Below, one piece after another: positions 27,542-38,435 of a DNA stretch of 64,000 nucleotides (positions within the stretch are counted from its first letter, which is position 1; every line of letters begins with the position of its first letter). Source of the stretch: Pelomonas sp. Root1444. GTDB lineage: Bacteria > Pseudomonadota > Gammaproteobacteria > Burkholderiales > Burkholderiaceae_C. The stretch covers positions 157,017-221,016 of the forward strand of contig NZ_LMFP01000011.1 in NCBI RefSeq assembly GCF_001426885.1. The letters are read 5' to 3'. A program made the position numbers and the translations under genes. The notes under the pieces were generated by a model that saw only the letters and a list, made by a program, of their open reading frames with translations, ran no database searches and was not told where the DNA came from.

Positions 27542-29755
27542 TCAGCGCGTCATCCAGGCTTCGAGCTCCTCGGCCGGCATGGCCTTGGCGAACAGCCAGC
27601 CCTGCCCTTCGTGGCAGCCCAGCCCGATGAGGTATTGCCGCTGCTCCTCGGTCTCGATGCCCTCGGCGATGACGGTCAGGCCCAGGCCGTGGCCGAGGTT
27701 GACGACCATCTGCGCGATGGTGGAGCCGGCCGACGAGGCCTGCGCCTCCTGCACGAAGGCGCGGTCGATCTTGAGGCGGTCCACCTGCAGCTGGCGCAGC
27801 TGGCTGAGCGATGAGAAACCGGTGCCGAAGTCGTCGATGGCAACGCTGAAGCCCAGCCGCTTGATGTCGGCCAGCACGCGCAGCACGAGGTCGGCGTCCT
27901 CCATGGCCATGGACTCGGTGATCTCGAGCTCGATGTTCTCGCCGATGACGCTGCAGTCGCCCATCGAGCGCGCCAGCATGTCGATGAAGCCGGGGTGGCG
28001 GAACTGCGCCATCGAGATGTTGACGGCCATGCGGAACTCGCGATGCCCCAGCGCCTGCATCTTCTTCAGCTGCACGCAGGCGGCGCGCATGACGAACTCG
28101 CCGATGGGGATGATCAGGCCGCTCTGCTCGGCCAGCGGAATGAACTGGTCCGGCGGGATGAAGCGCCCTTCGTCGGTGCGCCAGCGCAGCAGCGCCTCGG
28201 CACCGATGACGCGGCCGGTGTCGAGGTCGACCTGGGGCTGGTAGACGACGAAGAGCTGGTTTTCCTCGAACCCGGTGCGCAGGCCCTTGAGGAGCTTGAA
28301 GCGCTCGCGCGCATCGCTGCCCATCGCGGCCGAGAAATATTGAGATGAGCCACGCTGCTGCTGCTTGGCGCGCTTGAGCGCGATCTGCGCGTCGAGCAGC
28401 AGTTCGGAGCCGACCGCCTTGGACTCGCCCAGGCGGACCAGGCCGGTGGTGGCCGACAGCTGCAGGCGCTCGCCAGCCACGATGAAGGGCTCGGCAAAGA
28501 TGGCCTGCACGGTCTCGGGGCAGACCTTGGCATGCTCGCCGAGCACGCCGAAGGTGTCGGCGCCGACGCGGGCCATCGCGGTGTCGCCGCCCAGCATCTC
28601 GCTCATGCGGTGCGTGGCGGCCTGCAGCACCTGGTCGCCGAAGTGATGGCCGAAGGCGTCGTTGATGTCGGAGAAGTCGTCGATGTCGATCAGCGCGAGC
28701 GTGACACCGGACGGGTCCTTCAGGTTCTTGTCGAGCAGCTCGACGAAGCGGTTGCGGTTGGGCAGGCGCAGCAGCGGGTCGTTGTAGGCCTGGTCCAGCA
28801 GCTGGCTGTACAGCACGACGTTCTCGAAGCCGACCGCGATGTTGGAGCAGAAGGCGCGCAGCAGCTGCTGGTCGAGTTCGTCGAGCTCGCGGCCGACGTC
28901 GACCAGCGCCGCCATCGCGCGACCGGGGCCCATGCCGAAGTACAGGCAGGTGACGCCGTCGTAGAGGCTGCGCTGCTCCTGCAGGCAGCGCTCGAGGCGC
29001 TCGCGCACGGCCGCGATCTTGACCTGCGCCAGCGGGCGGTCGATGAGGCCGCTGTACTGGCCGGCGGCCGCGACGATGCGCACCTCGTCGGGAGACTCGC
29101 CATGCGTCTGCGCGCAGACCAGGCCTTCGGGCAGGATGCCGAGCAGCGCGCAAAGCTGGGTGACGACGCCCTCGGCGAAGCGGGAGAGCCCGCGCATGCG
29201 CGACAGCGACGTGCTGCTCTCGACGATCATCTCCAGCCCGCGGCGGTTGGCCTCCAGCGCGCAGATCTGGCGGTAGGAGCGCACGGCCGCGGTCAGCACC
29301 GTGTACAACCGCGTGCGCGTCAGCTCGGACTTGGTCTTGTAGTCGTTGATGTCATAGGTCTGCACCGTCTCGATCTCGGGCGCATAACCGGGCTGGCCGG
29401 TGCGCAGCACGATGCGCACGGCGTCCAGCCCCAGCTCGTCGCGGATGTGGCGCACCAGCTGCAGCCCGGCGTCCTCGCTCTCCATGACGACGTCGAGCAG
29501 CACGACGGCAAGGTCGTCCTCGCTGGCCAGCAGCTGGCGGGCCTGGGCGGCGGACGTGGCGTGCAGGAAGACCAGGGGCTGGCCTTCAACGGTCAGGCCC
29601 TGCATGGCCAGTTCGGTGGCCTTGTGGACGTCGCCGTCGTCGTCGACGATCAGAATGCGCCAGGGCCGCTCCGGCGGCCGATGCTCGTCGCTGCCCTGCT
29701 CGGGATCGTCGAGCAGTTCGAGCAGGTCGTCGTCAACGGCGGGCGTGTCTTGCAT
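27542..29755 (-). CDS. Response regulator with DUF3369, degenerate GGDEF and EAL domains
   Basis: The 737-aa protein has a receiver (about 30-155; ILIVDDDGDVHKATELAM, VVLLDVVM), a DUF3369 GAF-like domain (about 175-320), a GGDEF domain (about 330-475) and an EAL domain (about 490-735). The GGDEF active site reads ARVGADTFGV, so cyclase activity is probably lost. The EAL side is intact: GAEALLRW, ELEITESMAM and VAIDDFGTGFSSLSQLRQL, plus IAEGIETEEQ. It should therefore act as a c-di-GMP phosphodiesterase controlled by phosphorylation. ATG 29755 (MQDTPAVDDD) is preferred to the long upstream extension. No sensor kinase gene is adjacent in the same operon. Confidence 0.9.
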   Translation of the reverse strand: MQDTPAVDDDLLELLDDPEQGSDEHRPPERPWRILIVDDDGDVHKATELAMQGLTVEGQPLVFLHATSAAQARQLLASEDDLAVVLLDVVMESEDAGLQLVRHIRDELGLDAVRIVLRTGQPGYAPEIETVQTYDINDYKTKSELTRTRLYTVLTAAVRSYRQICALEANRRGLEMIVESSTSLSRMRGLSRFAEGVVTQLCALLGILPEGLVCAQTHGESPDEVRIVAAAGQYSGLIDRPLAQVKIAAVRERLERCLQEQRSLYDGVTCLYFGMGPGRAMAALVDVGRELDELDQQLLRAFCSNIAVGFENVVLYSQLLDQAYNDPLLRLPNRNRFVELLDKNLKDPSGVTLALIDIDDFSDINDAFGHHFGDQVLQAATHRMSEMLGGDTAMARVGADTFGVLGEHAKVCPETVQAIFAEPFIVAGERLQLSATTGLVRLGESKAVGSELLLDAQIALKRAKQQQRGSSQYFSAAMGSDARERFKLLKGLRTGFEENQLFVVYQPQVDLDTGRVIGAEALLRWRTDEGRFIPPDQFIPLAEQSGLIIPIGEFVMRAACVQLKKMQALGHREFRMAVNISMAQFRHPGFIDMLARSMGDCSVIGENIELEITESMAMEDADLVLRVLADIKRLGFSVAIDDFGTGFSSLSQLRQLQVDRLKIDRAFVQEAQASSAGSTIAQMVVNLGHGLGLTVIAEGIETEEQRQYLIGLGCHEGQGWLFAKAMPAEELEAWMTR

Positions 29756-29879
29756 GGGCGGAGCTCGGGACACGGGGGCTGCCACGGCCGCGGCAGCCTC
29801 GTCGGTCAAGAGCTGCAAGCGTAGTGCATCCGTCGGTGCGCCGCGGCGAAAAGCACGGGCAAATGTCCCGCACCTCCCC

Positions 29880-32129
<2,250 letters not shown>

Positions 32130-32164
32130 GGCGAGATTGTCGTTGGGCAGGCCCAGAAAGCACA

Positions 32165-32187
32165 AAGCCCGCGCAGGGCGCGGGCTT
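32165..32187 (-). terminator. Intrinsic terminator of the cold-shock gene
   Basis: A perfect 10-bp stem, arms AAGCCCGCGC and GCGCGGGCTT, has a 3-nt loop and a TTTG run on the minus-strand side. It begins 26 nt after the cspA stop and overlaps the region just upstream of the YgiQ gene. Confidence 0.8.
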
Positions 32188-32213
32188 GACTCAACGGCCG
32201 AAGCCGTGAGGGA

Positions 32214-32429
32214 TTACAGCGAACGGATGTTCGAAGCCTGCAGACCCTTGGGGCCCTGCTTCACTTCGAATTCAACCTGGGCGCCTTCGGCCAGCGTGCG
32301 GAAGCCGCCGTTGTTCTTGATTTCGCTGTGGTGGGCGAACAGGTCCTTGCTGCCGTCGGCCGGCGTGATGAAGCCGAAGCCCTTGCCGTCATCAAACCAT
32401 TTGACGGTGCCGGTTTGCATGGTGCTCAT
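32214..32429 (-). CDS. cspA: Cold-shock protein
   Basis: This 71-aa single OB-fold domain has both RNA-binding motifs: [17 protein letters not shown] (RNP1, KGFGFI) and [10 protein letters not shown] (RNP2). It binds single-stranded RNA/DNA as an RNA chaperone. An AAGGAAA ribosome site precedes ATG 32429. The gene is flanked by its own terminator and by the bfd terminator, so it forms a single-gene transcript. Its roughly 80-nt leader contains no structure that I would call confidently. Confidence 0.95.
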   Translation of the reverse strand: MSTMQTGTVKWFDDGKGFGFITPADGSKDLFAHHSEIKNNGGFRTLAEGAQVEFEVKQGPKGLQASNIRSL

Positions 32430-32513
32430 GGAATTTCCTTACTGTTGTCGTACTGAGTGGCCCGCCCCGGATCGGCTGCGGAATTCACAACGACGTTCAG
32501 GAAACAAGACCAA

Positions 32514-32539
32514 CAAAAAGGCGCCGGAAGTCGGCGCCG
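32514..32539 (-). terminator. Intrinsic terminator of bfd
   Basis: On the minus strand, arms GGCGCCG and CGGCGCC around a 5-nt loop are followed directly by TTTTTG. It lies about 15 nt after the bfd stop and separates bfd from cspA. Confidence 0.82.
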
Positions 32540-32553
32540 GGGAGCATTCTAGT

Positions 32554-32775
32554 TCAAGCCGCCATTCGCTGCTTGACAAGCATCACGCCGTGGGCCCGCG
32601 GCGCACTGCCCTCGACGCGGCTTTCCTCGAAGACGGCGCAGGCGCAGTCGCGACAGGCGCCGCAGGCTGTCGCCACGCGCAGGTCGTCCTGCAAGGCCTC
32701 GAAGTTCGGGCAACCGGACGACGCCGCGATGGCGATGTCACGGTCGGAGACGCGGTGGCAGACACAGACGATCAT
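32554..32775 (-). CDS. bfd: Bacterioferritin-associated [2Fe-2S] ferredoxin
   Basis: The 73-aa protein starts [18 protein letters not shown] and carries the four cluster cysteines as CVC and CGACRDC, the BFD/Fer2_BFD pattern. Bfd reduces the haem of bacterioferritin to release stored iron. The C-terminal tail is slightly longer than that of E. coli Bfd. It is divergent from bfr across a 115-bp region with a Fur-box-like palindrome. Longer upstream frames are not supported. Confidence 0.93.
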   Translation of the reverse strand: MIVCVCHRVSDRDIAIAASSGCPNFEALQDDLRVATACGACRDCACAVFEESRVEGSAPRAHGVMLVKQRMAA

Positions 32776-32790
32776 GGTGACGCGAAGTTT

Positions 32791-32809
32791 AATGCGAATC
32801 GGTCTCATT
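32791..32809. promoter_or_regulatory. Fur-box-like palindrome between bfd and bfr
   Basis: AATGCGAATCGGTCTCATT is an imperfect 19-bp palindrome that resembles the GC-rich Fur consensus TGAGAAT-N-ATTCTCA (11 of 14 arm positions). It lies 16-34 nt before the bfd ATG, where it would block bfd transcription when iron is plentiful. Confidence 0.5.
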
Positions 32810-32825
32810 TGCAGAAAGACCGGTT

Positions 32826-32853
32826 TTGACCGAGGGGTTTGGCTGGGGATACT
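32826..32853 (+). promoter_or_regulatory. Candidate sigma-70 promoter of bfr
   Basis: TTGACC (32826-32831) and GATACT (32848-32853) have 16-nt spacing. The predicted start is near 32860, leaving a leader of about 30 nt. The Fur-box-like site lies upstream of the -35 box. Confidence 0.5.
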
Positions 32854-32890
32854 TCGGTACATCTTCACGAACACAACAAGGACAGGCCCC

Positions 32891-33367
32891 ATGAAAGGCG
32901 ACCCGCAAGTCATCGCGCACCTCAACGCCCAGCTCAAGCTCGAACTGACCGCCATCAACCAGTATTTCCTGCATGCCCGCATGCTGAAGAACTGGGGCTT
33001 GATGAAGATGGCCAAGCACGAGTACGAGGAATCCATCGAAGAGATGAAGCACGCCGACAAGCTCATCGAGCGCGTGCTGACGCTGGACGGCCTGCCCAAC
33101 CTGCAGGACCTCGGCAAGCTCTACATCGGCGAGAACGCCGTCGAGACGATGAACTGCGACCTGATCATCGAGAGAGCCTCGCACTTGCACCTGAAGGAGG
33201 CCGTGGCGTACTGCGAGAGCGTGCGCGACTACGTGTCCCGCGAGCTGTTCGTAGAGATCCTCGATGACACCGAGGAGCACATCGACCACCTCGAAACCCA
33301 GCTGGAGCTGGTCACCACCGTCGGCGAGCAGAACTATCTGCAATCGCAGATGGGCGACGCGAGCTGA
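32891..33367 (+). CDS. bfr: Bacterioferritin
   Basis: The 158-aa four-helix-bundle protein stores iron as a ferric mineral in a 24-mer. Ferroxidase ligands are visible (E18 in [18 protein letters not shown]51 and H54 in [14 protein letters not shown], then E94 and the EHIDHLE helix), and M52 is the expected haem-bridging residue. It is divergent from bfd and followed by a strong intrinsic terminator, so it is transcribed alone. Confidence 0.96.
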   Translation: MKGDPQVIAHLNAQLKLELTAINQYFLHARMLKNWGLMKMAKHEYEESIEEMKHADKLIERVLTLDGLPNLQDLGKLYIGENAVETMNCDLIIERASHLHLKEAVAYCESVRDYVSRELFVEILDDTEEHIDHLETQLELVTTVGEQNYLQSQMGDAS

Positions 33368-33390
33368 TCAGCAGCCGCAACCGCGCGCCG

Positions 33391-33414
33391 AGCCGCCTCC
33401 CGAGGCGGCTTTTT
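33391..33414 (+). terminator. Intrinsic terminator of bfr
   Basis: AGCCGCCT (33391-33398) and AGGCGGCT (33403-33410) form the stem, followed by TTTT. It starts 24 nt after the bfr stop. Confidence 0.88.
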
Positions 33415-33420
33415 CATGCC

Positions 33421-33894
33421 TCAGAGGAAGCGTTCGAGCAGCCGCTTGGAGTGCTTGTCCAGGGCCCACCGGTCGGGCACCTGCAGCTGCACGCCGTGGC
33501 TGGAGGTGATCAGCAGCCGGCCTTCGTCCAGGCGGCGGATGTCTTCCTCGCTCTTCAGCACGAAATCGATCTCGCCGCGGTCGGTCTCGATGCGCCAGGT
33601 GCTGGGCGTCCCGAACGTATTGACCGAGACCAGGCGCTGCAGCGTGGGATGGAACTCCCGCGCCGCCAGTTCGGCCTCCAGCAACCGGCGCGGGCCTTCC
33701 GGCAGCGCGGACAGGCGTGGCACCCACGCCAGCTCATGGCCATGCATGCCCACCAGCGACAGGCCCTCGTCCGGCGCCGAGAGGGGATGGGCGCGCACCG
33801 GCGTCACGCCGGCATGGGTGTCGCCGTTCAGGTCGGTCAGCAGCAGCTTGCCGAAGGCATCCAGCTGAAGGTCGCGGAAAGGCAGTGTGCTCAT
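33421..33894 (-). CDS. DUF1854 protein of the cyanophycin locus
   Basis: The 157-aa protein begins MSTLPFRDLQLDAFGKLLLT. It has conserved HAGVTPVRAHPLSAPDEGLS, WVPRLSALPEGPRRLLEAEL and EFHPTLQRLVSVNTFGTPST segments, typical of the DUF1854 family found beside cyanophycin synthetases in betaproteobacteria. It has no signal peptide or TM helix. It overlaps the end of the ABC transporter gene by 4 nt (ATGA) and is transcribed with it, away from the cphA genes. The molecular role is unknown; co-occurrence suggests a part in cyanophycin handling. Confidence 0.85.
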   Translation of the reverse strand: MSTLPFRDLQLDAFGKLLLTDLNGDTHAGVTPVRAHPLSAPDEGLSLVGMHGHELAWVPRLSALPEGPRRLLEAELAAREFHPTLQRLVSVNTFGTPSTWRIETDRGEIDFVLKSEEDIRRLDEGRLLITSSHGVQLQVPDRWALDKHSKRLLERFL

Positions 33895-36146
33895 GCGTTC
33901 ACCGTGTGGGCATTCGGGTTGGGCGCCACGACCATCAGGCCACCGTCGTCACCGCCCTCGGCATCGACGCGCCGGGCCTGGGCTTCCCACAGCCGCCAGT
34001 AGTGGCCCTGCTGGGCGATCAGCTCGTCATGCGGCCCCAGCTCGACGATCTCGCCGCGGTCCATGACGACGAGGCGGTCGGCCTTGCGCAGCGTGGACAG
34101 GCGGTGGGCGATGGCGATCGTCGTGCGGCCCTTCACGAGGTTGTCGAGCGCGCGCTGGATTTCCTTCTCGGTCTCGGTGTCGACCGCGCTGGTGGCTTCG
34201 TCGAGGATGAGGATGGCCGGGTCGATCAGCAGCGCGCGGGCGATGGAGATGCGCTGGCGCTCGCCGCCCGACAGGCCCTGGCCGCGCTCGCCCACCAGGC
34301 TGTCGTAGCCGTGCGGCAGGCGCAGGATGAACTCGTGCGCATGCGCCGCGCGGGCGGCCGCGACGATCTCGTCGCGGGTCGCGTCAGGCTTGCCGTAGGC
34401 GATGTTCTCCGCAATGGTGCCGAAGAACAGGAAGGGCTCCTGCAGCACCAGGCCGATGTGGCGACGGTAGTCGGACACCTTGATGCGGCGCAGGTCGACG
34501 CCGTCGACCTTGATGCTGCCTTCGGTCACGTCGTAGAAGCGGCAGATCAGGTTCACCAGCGTGCTCTTGCCCGAGCCGCTGTGGCCCACCAGGCCCACCA
34601 TCTCGCCGGGGCGGATGTCCAGGTTGAGGTTGCGGATCACCGAGCGCGAGCCGTAGCGGAAGTTCAGGCCCTGCATGGAGATCGCGCCGGTCACATCGTG
34701 GAAGGGCAGCGGCTGCACCGGGTCGGGCACGTTGGAGACGTGGTCCAGGATGTCGAAGATGCGCTTGGCGCCGGCCGCGGCCTTCTGCGTGACAGAGACG
34801 ATGCGGCTCATCGAGTCCAGCCGGCCATAGAAGCGGCCGATGTAGGCGAGGAAGGCGGTCAGCGTGCCAACGGTGATGCTCTGGTGCGCGATCAGCCAGA
34901 TGCCCACGCCCCAGACCACCAGCAGACCCATCTCGGTCAGCAGTGCGACGCTGGGCGTGAACAGGCTCCAGGTCTTGTTGAGCCGGTCGTTGACCTCCAG
35001 GTTCTTCTGGTTGGCCTCGCGGAAGCGCCGCGCCTCGCGCTTCTCCTGCGCGAACGCCTTGACGACGCGGATGCCGGGGATGGTGTCGGCCAGCACGTTG
35101 GTGATCTCGCCCCAGACGCGGTCGATCTTCTCGAAGCCGGTGCGCAGCCGGTCCCGCACGAGGTGGATGAGCCAGGCGATGAAGGGCAGCGGCACCAGCG
35201 TGGCCAGTGCCAGGCCGGGGTGGATGCTGAACAGGATCACCGAGGTCATGCCCAGCATCAGCACGTCGGTGATGAAGTCCAGCGCATGCAGGCTGAGGAA
35301 CACCGAGATGCGGTCCGTCTCCGAGCCGATGCGCGCCATCAGGTCGCCGGTGCGCTTGTTGCCGAAATACTCCAGCGACAGGCCCAGCAGATGCTCGAAG
35401 GTGGCCGTGCGCAGGTCCGCCGCGATGCGCTCGGACACCAGCGACAGCAGGTAGGTCTTGGCCCAGCCCAGGCCCCAGGACACCAGCGCCGCGCCGAACA
35501 GCCCGCTCAGCAGCAGGCCTACCAGGCCGGGGTCGATCTGCTGGCCGTTCTGGAACGGGATGAGCACCCGGTCCATCAGCGGCATGGTCAGGTAGGGCGA
35601 GACCAGCGTCGCACCGGTCGCCCCCAGCATCAGCGCGAAGCCGAGCAAGAGCTGACCCTGGTAGGGCCGCGCGAAGCGCCACAGGCGCAGCAGCACCCAG
35701 GTGCTGGGCGGTTTGCCGGCCTCGCCGAAGTCGAAGTTGTTGTCCTCGCCGTCGTCCTCCACCTCGGCCGGCACCTGGCCGGCCAGGCGCTGCACCTCGC
35801 GCTCGAAGGCGTCGACCAGCCGCACGGCCGCCGGGTTGCTCGCCAGCGTGAAGCGCCAGCGCGCCAGGCGGCGGTGGGCGTCGAACAGCTCCATGAAAGC
35901 CAGGCCGCCGTGGTCGCTGAGCTTGAGCGCCAGGCCGGGCGCGAGATTGAAATCGCTCCAGGCACCGCTGCCCGGCTCGAAGGCCAGCAGCCGTGAATTC
36001 GTCAGCGCAATGAGCCCCTGCGCGAAGCGTCCAGAGGCGTCCAGGTCAACCTCCAGCGTGGCCACCACGTTCTCGCCAGCCTGGAGCCGCCCTTGCAAGG
36101 CGGCCATTTGCGGATGCGGCGCGGCGACGGGAGGAAGGTCTTGCAT
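33891..36146 (-). CDS. ABC exporter-type half transporter associated with cyanophycin metabolism
   Basis: The 751-aa protein has an extra N-terminal domain (about 1-145) whose GRFAQGLIALTNSRLLAFEP stretch resembles bacterial PH-like domains. Six TM helices follow (about 165-460; FARPYQGQLLLGFALMLGAT). The nucleotide-binding domain has Walker A GHSGSGKST, signature LSGGERQRISIARALL, Walker B ILILDEATSAVDTET and H-loop AHRLSTL. ATG 36146 is taken; the extra 27 upstream codons lack support. It is divergent from the cyanophycin synthetase genes across about 100 bp. Substrate is unknown; the family name rests on genome context. Confidence 0.88.
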   Translation of the reverse strand: MQDLPPVAAPHPQMAALQGRLQAGENVVATLEVDLDASGRFAQGLIALTNSRLLAFEPGSGAWSDFNLAPGLALKLSDHGGLAFMELFDAHRRLARWRFTLASNPAAVRLVDAFEREVQRLAGQVPAEVEDDGEDNNFDFGEAGKPPSTWVLLRLWRFARPYQGQLLLGFALMLGATGATLVSPYLTMPLMDRVLIPFQNGQQIDPGLVGLLLSGLFGAALVSWGLGWAKTYLLSLVSERIAADLRTATFEHLLGLSLEYFGNKRTGDLMARIGSETDRISVFLSLHALDFITDVLMLGMTSVILFSIHPGLALATLVPLPFIAWLIHLVRDRLRTGFEKIDRVWGEITNVLADTIPGIRVVKAFAQEKREARRFREANQKNLEVNDRLNKTWSLFTPSVALLTEMGLLVVWGVGIWLIAHQSITVGTLTAFLAYIGRFYGRLDSMSRIVSVTQKAAAGAKRIFDILDHVSNVPDPVQPLPFHDVTGAISMQGLNFRYGSRSVIRNLNLDIRPGEMVGLVGHSGSGKSTLVNLICRFYDVTEGSIKVDGVDLRRIKVSDYRRHIGLVLQEPFLFFGTIAENIAYGKPDATRDEIVAAARAAHAHEFILRLPHGYDSLVGERGQGLSGGERQRISIARALLIDPAILILDEATSAVDTETEKEIQRALDNLVKGRTTIAIAHRLSTLRKADRLVVMDRGEIVELGPHDELIAQQGHYWRLWEAQARRVDAEGGDDGGLMVVAPNPNAHTVNA

Positions 36147-36247
36147 GCTGTTGTGGGCTCCTACGGACTGTCGCAATTCTGTCCGATGACTTCGGCGCAC
36201 AATTCCACGGGCCTGCACTGCGCACAACCCCTTACTCGATACGCTCC
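36147..36247. other. Divergent promoter region of the cyanophycin locus
   Basis: The 101 bp between the ABC transporter gene and the first synthetase gene must hold both promoters. It is less GC-rich than its surroundings, but I find no pair of boxes with good spacing that I would defend. Confidence 0.35.
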
Positions 36248-38422
36248 ATGAGCAAGAAGAACGACATCCGCCTGCTGCGCGTCAATTACCTGCGTGGACC
36301 GAACATGTGGACCTACCGGCCGGTGCTGGAGGTCTGGCTCGATCTCGGCGAGCTGGAGGACCATCCCAGCCACCAGCTGCCGGGCTTCAACGACCGCCTG
36401 ACCGCCGCCCTGCCCAACCTCATCGAGCACCACTGCGGCGTCGGCGAGCGCGGCGGCTTCATCGAGCGCCTGCAGGGCGGCACCTGGATGGGCCATGTGC
36501 TGGAGCATGTCGTCATCGAGCTGCTGAACCTGGCCGGCATGCCCACCGGCTTCGGCCAGACCCGCAGCACCAGCCAGCGCGGCGTCTACCGCATGGTGTT
36601 CCGCGCCCGTGACGAGCAGGTCGCCCGCGCGGCGCTGGCCGAGGGCCATGCCCTGATCATGGCCGTCATCAACGACCAGCCCTTCGACGTGCCCGCCGCC
36701 GTGGCCCGTGTGCGCGACAAGCTGGACGACTGCTACCTCGGCCCCTCCACCGCGGCCATCGTCGCGGCCGCGACCGATCGCCGCATCCCGCACATCCGCC
36801 TGAACGACGGCAACCTCGTGCAGCTGGGCCATGGCGCGCGCCAGCGCCGCATCTGGACGGCCGAGACCGACATGACCAGCGCCATCGCCGAAGGCATCGC
36901 CGGCGACAAGGACCTGACCAAGACGCTGCTCAAGGCCGTCGGCGTGCCGGTGCCCGAGGGCGAGGAAGTGAAGAGCGCCGCCGAGGCGTGGCGCGCCGCG
37001 CAGGACCTCGGCCTGCCGGTCGTCATCAAGCCCAGCGACGGCAACCATGGCCGCGGTGTCACGCTGGACATCGCCAGCGAGGCCGACTGCGAGGCCGCCT
37101 TCAAGCTGGCCGACGCGGAAGGCTCATCGGTGCTGGTGGAGCGCTACATCCGCGGCAACGAGCACCGCGTGCTGGTGGTCGGCGGCCAGGTCGTGGCGGC
37201 CGCGCGCGGCGAAGCCGCCTGGGTGCACGGCGACGGCACGCACACCATCGCTGAGCTGATCGACCTGCAGATCAACACCGACCCGCGCCGCGGGCTGACC
37301 GAGGATTTCCCGCTCAACCGCATCACGCTCGGCGAAGACCCCGTCGTGCTGCTGGACCTGCAACGCCAGGGCTTCACGCCCGAGTCCGTGCCCCCCGCGG
37401 GCAAGGCGGTGCTCATCCAGCGCAACGGCAATGTCGCCATCGACTGCACGCCCGAGGTCCATCCGGAAGTTGCCCACGCCGTGTCGCTGGCAGCACGCAC
37501 CGTGGGCCTGGACATCGCCGGTGTCGACCTCGTCACCGAGGACATCTCGAAGCCCTTGAGCGAGACCGGCGGCGCCATCGTCGAGGTGAACGCCGGCCCG
37601 GGCCTGCTGATGCACCTCAAGCCCGCCGGTGGCGCGCCCCAGCCGGTGGGCCAGGCCATCATCGACCACCTGTTCGCCGAGGACGAGAACGGCCGCATCC
37701 CCATCGTCGGCGTGGCCGGCTCGCGGGGCGGCCAGCAGGTCTCGCGCCTGGTCGCCTGGCTGCTGCACCTGAACGGCCGCCACGTCGGCCTGGCGTGCCG
37801 TGACGGCCTGTTCCTCGGCACCCGCCGTGTCGAGAAGAAAAACAGCGCCCGCTGGGACGCCGCGCACCGCCTGCTGATGAACCGCGGCGTCAACGCCGTC
37901 GTCGTCGAGAACGACCCCGCCTCCATCCTGCGCGACGGCCTGGCCTATGACCGCGCCCTGGTGGGCGTCGTGACCGACATGGACGGCATCGCGGCGCTGG
38001 CCGAGTTCGACGTGCAAGACGCCGACCAGCTCTACAAGGTGCTGCGCACGCAGGTCGACGTGGTGCTGAGCGACGGCGCCGCCGTGTTGAATGCGGCCCA
38101 TCCGCGCCTGGTCGACATGGCCGAGCTCAGCGACGGTGAGGTCGTCTTCTACGCCGAGGACGGCGGCCTGGAGGCCATCCAGCGCCATCGCGACAACGGC
38201 GGCCGCGCCGTCTTCCTGCGCGGCGGCGCCGCCGTGCTGGCGCAAGGCCCGGCCGAGACGCCCGGCGCCAACATCGAGGCCCTGCTGCGCCGCTTCGGCA
38301 GCGAAACGGCCGACGCCTCGACATTGCTTGCCGCCGTTGCCGCCGCCTGGGCGCTGGGCATCTCGCCCGAGCTGATCGCCGCCGGCCTCGACACGTTCGT
38401 CCCCACCTTGCACCTCGCTTAA
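36248..38422 (+). CDS. Cyanophycin synthetase paralogue with degenerate Mur-ligase domain (CphA'/CphA2-like)
   Basis: The 724-aa protein has the cyanophycin synthetase N domain (RLLRVNYLRGPNMWTYRPVL) and an ATP-grasp domain (about 210-475; DLGLPVVIKPSDGNHGRGVT, LVERYIRGNEHRVLVVGG, GGAIVEVNAGPGLLMHLKPA). The C-terminal Mur-ligase-like domain has VAGSRGGQQVSRLV at about residues 487-500 in place of the P-loop GTNGKTT, and is about 130 aa shorter than in CphA. ATP binding there is probably lost. Known relatives are CphA2, which polymerises beta-Asp-Arg dipeptides, and CphA' of Cupriavidus. It precedes cphA by 13 nt, so the two are co-transcribed. Confidence 0.9.
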   Translation: MSKKNDIRLLRVNYLRGPNMWTYRPVLEVWLDLGELEDHPSHQLPGFNDRLTAALPNLIEHHCGVGERGGFIERLQGGTWMGHVLEHVVIELLNLAGMPTGFGQTRSTSQRGVYRMVFRARDEQVARAALAEGHALIMAVINDQPFDVPAAVARVRDKLDDCYLGPSTAAIVAAATDRRIPHIRLNDGNLVQLGHGARQRRIWTAETDMTSAIAEGIAGDKDLTKTLLKAVGVPVPEGEEVKSAAEAWRAAQDLGLPVVIKPSDGNHGRGVTLDIASEADCEAAFKLADAEGSSVLVERYIRGNEHRVLVVGGQVVAAARGEAAWVHGDGTHTIAELIDLQINTDPRRGLTEDFPLNRITLGEDPVVLLDLQRQGFTPESVPPAGKAVLIQRNGNVAIDCTPEVHPEVAHAVSLAARTVGLDIAGVDLVTEDISKPLSETGGAIVEVNAGPGLLMHLKPAGGAPQPVGQAIIDHLFAEDENGRIPIVGVAGSRGGQQVSRLVAWLLHLNGRHVGLACRDGLFLGTRRVEKKNSARWDAAHRLLMNRGVNAVVVENDPASILRDGLAYDRALVGVVTDMDGIAALAEFDVQDADQLYKVLRTQVDVVLSDGAAVLNAAHPRLVDMAELSDGEVVFYAEDGGLEAIQRHRDNGGRAVFLRGGAAVLAQGPAETPGANIEALLRRFGSETADASTLLAAVAAAWALGISPELIAAGLDTFVPTLHLA

Positions 38423-38435
38423 AAGAAAACGACTC

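Noticed and set aside
32430-32513. Structured cold-shock thermosensor leader before cspA
   Set aside because: The leader is only about 80 nt and I found no conserved cold-box sequence or strong fold, so I do not claim a riboregulator.
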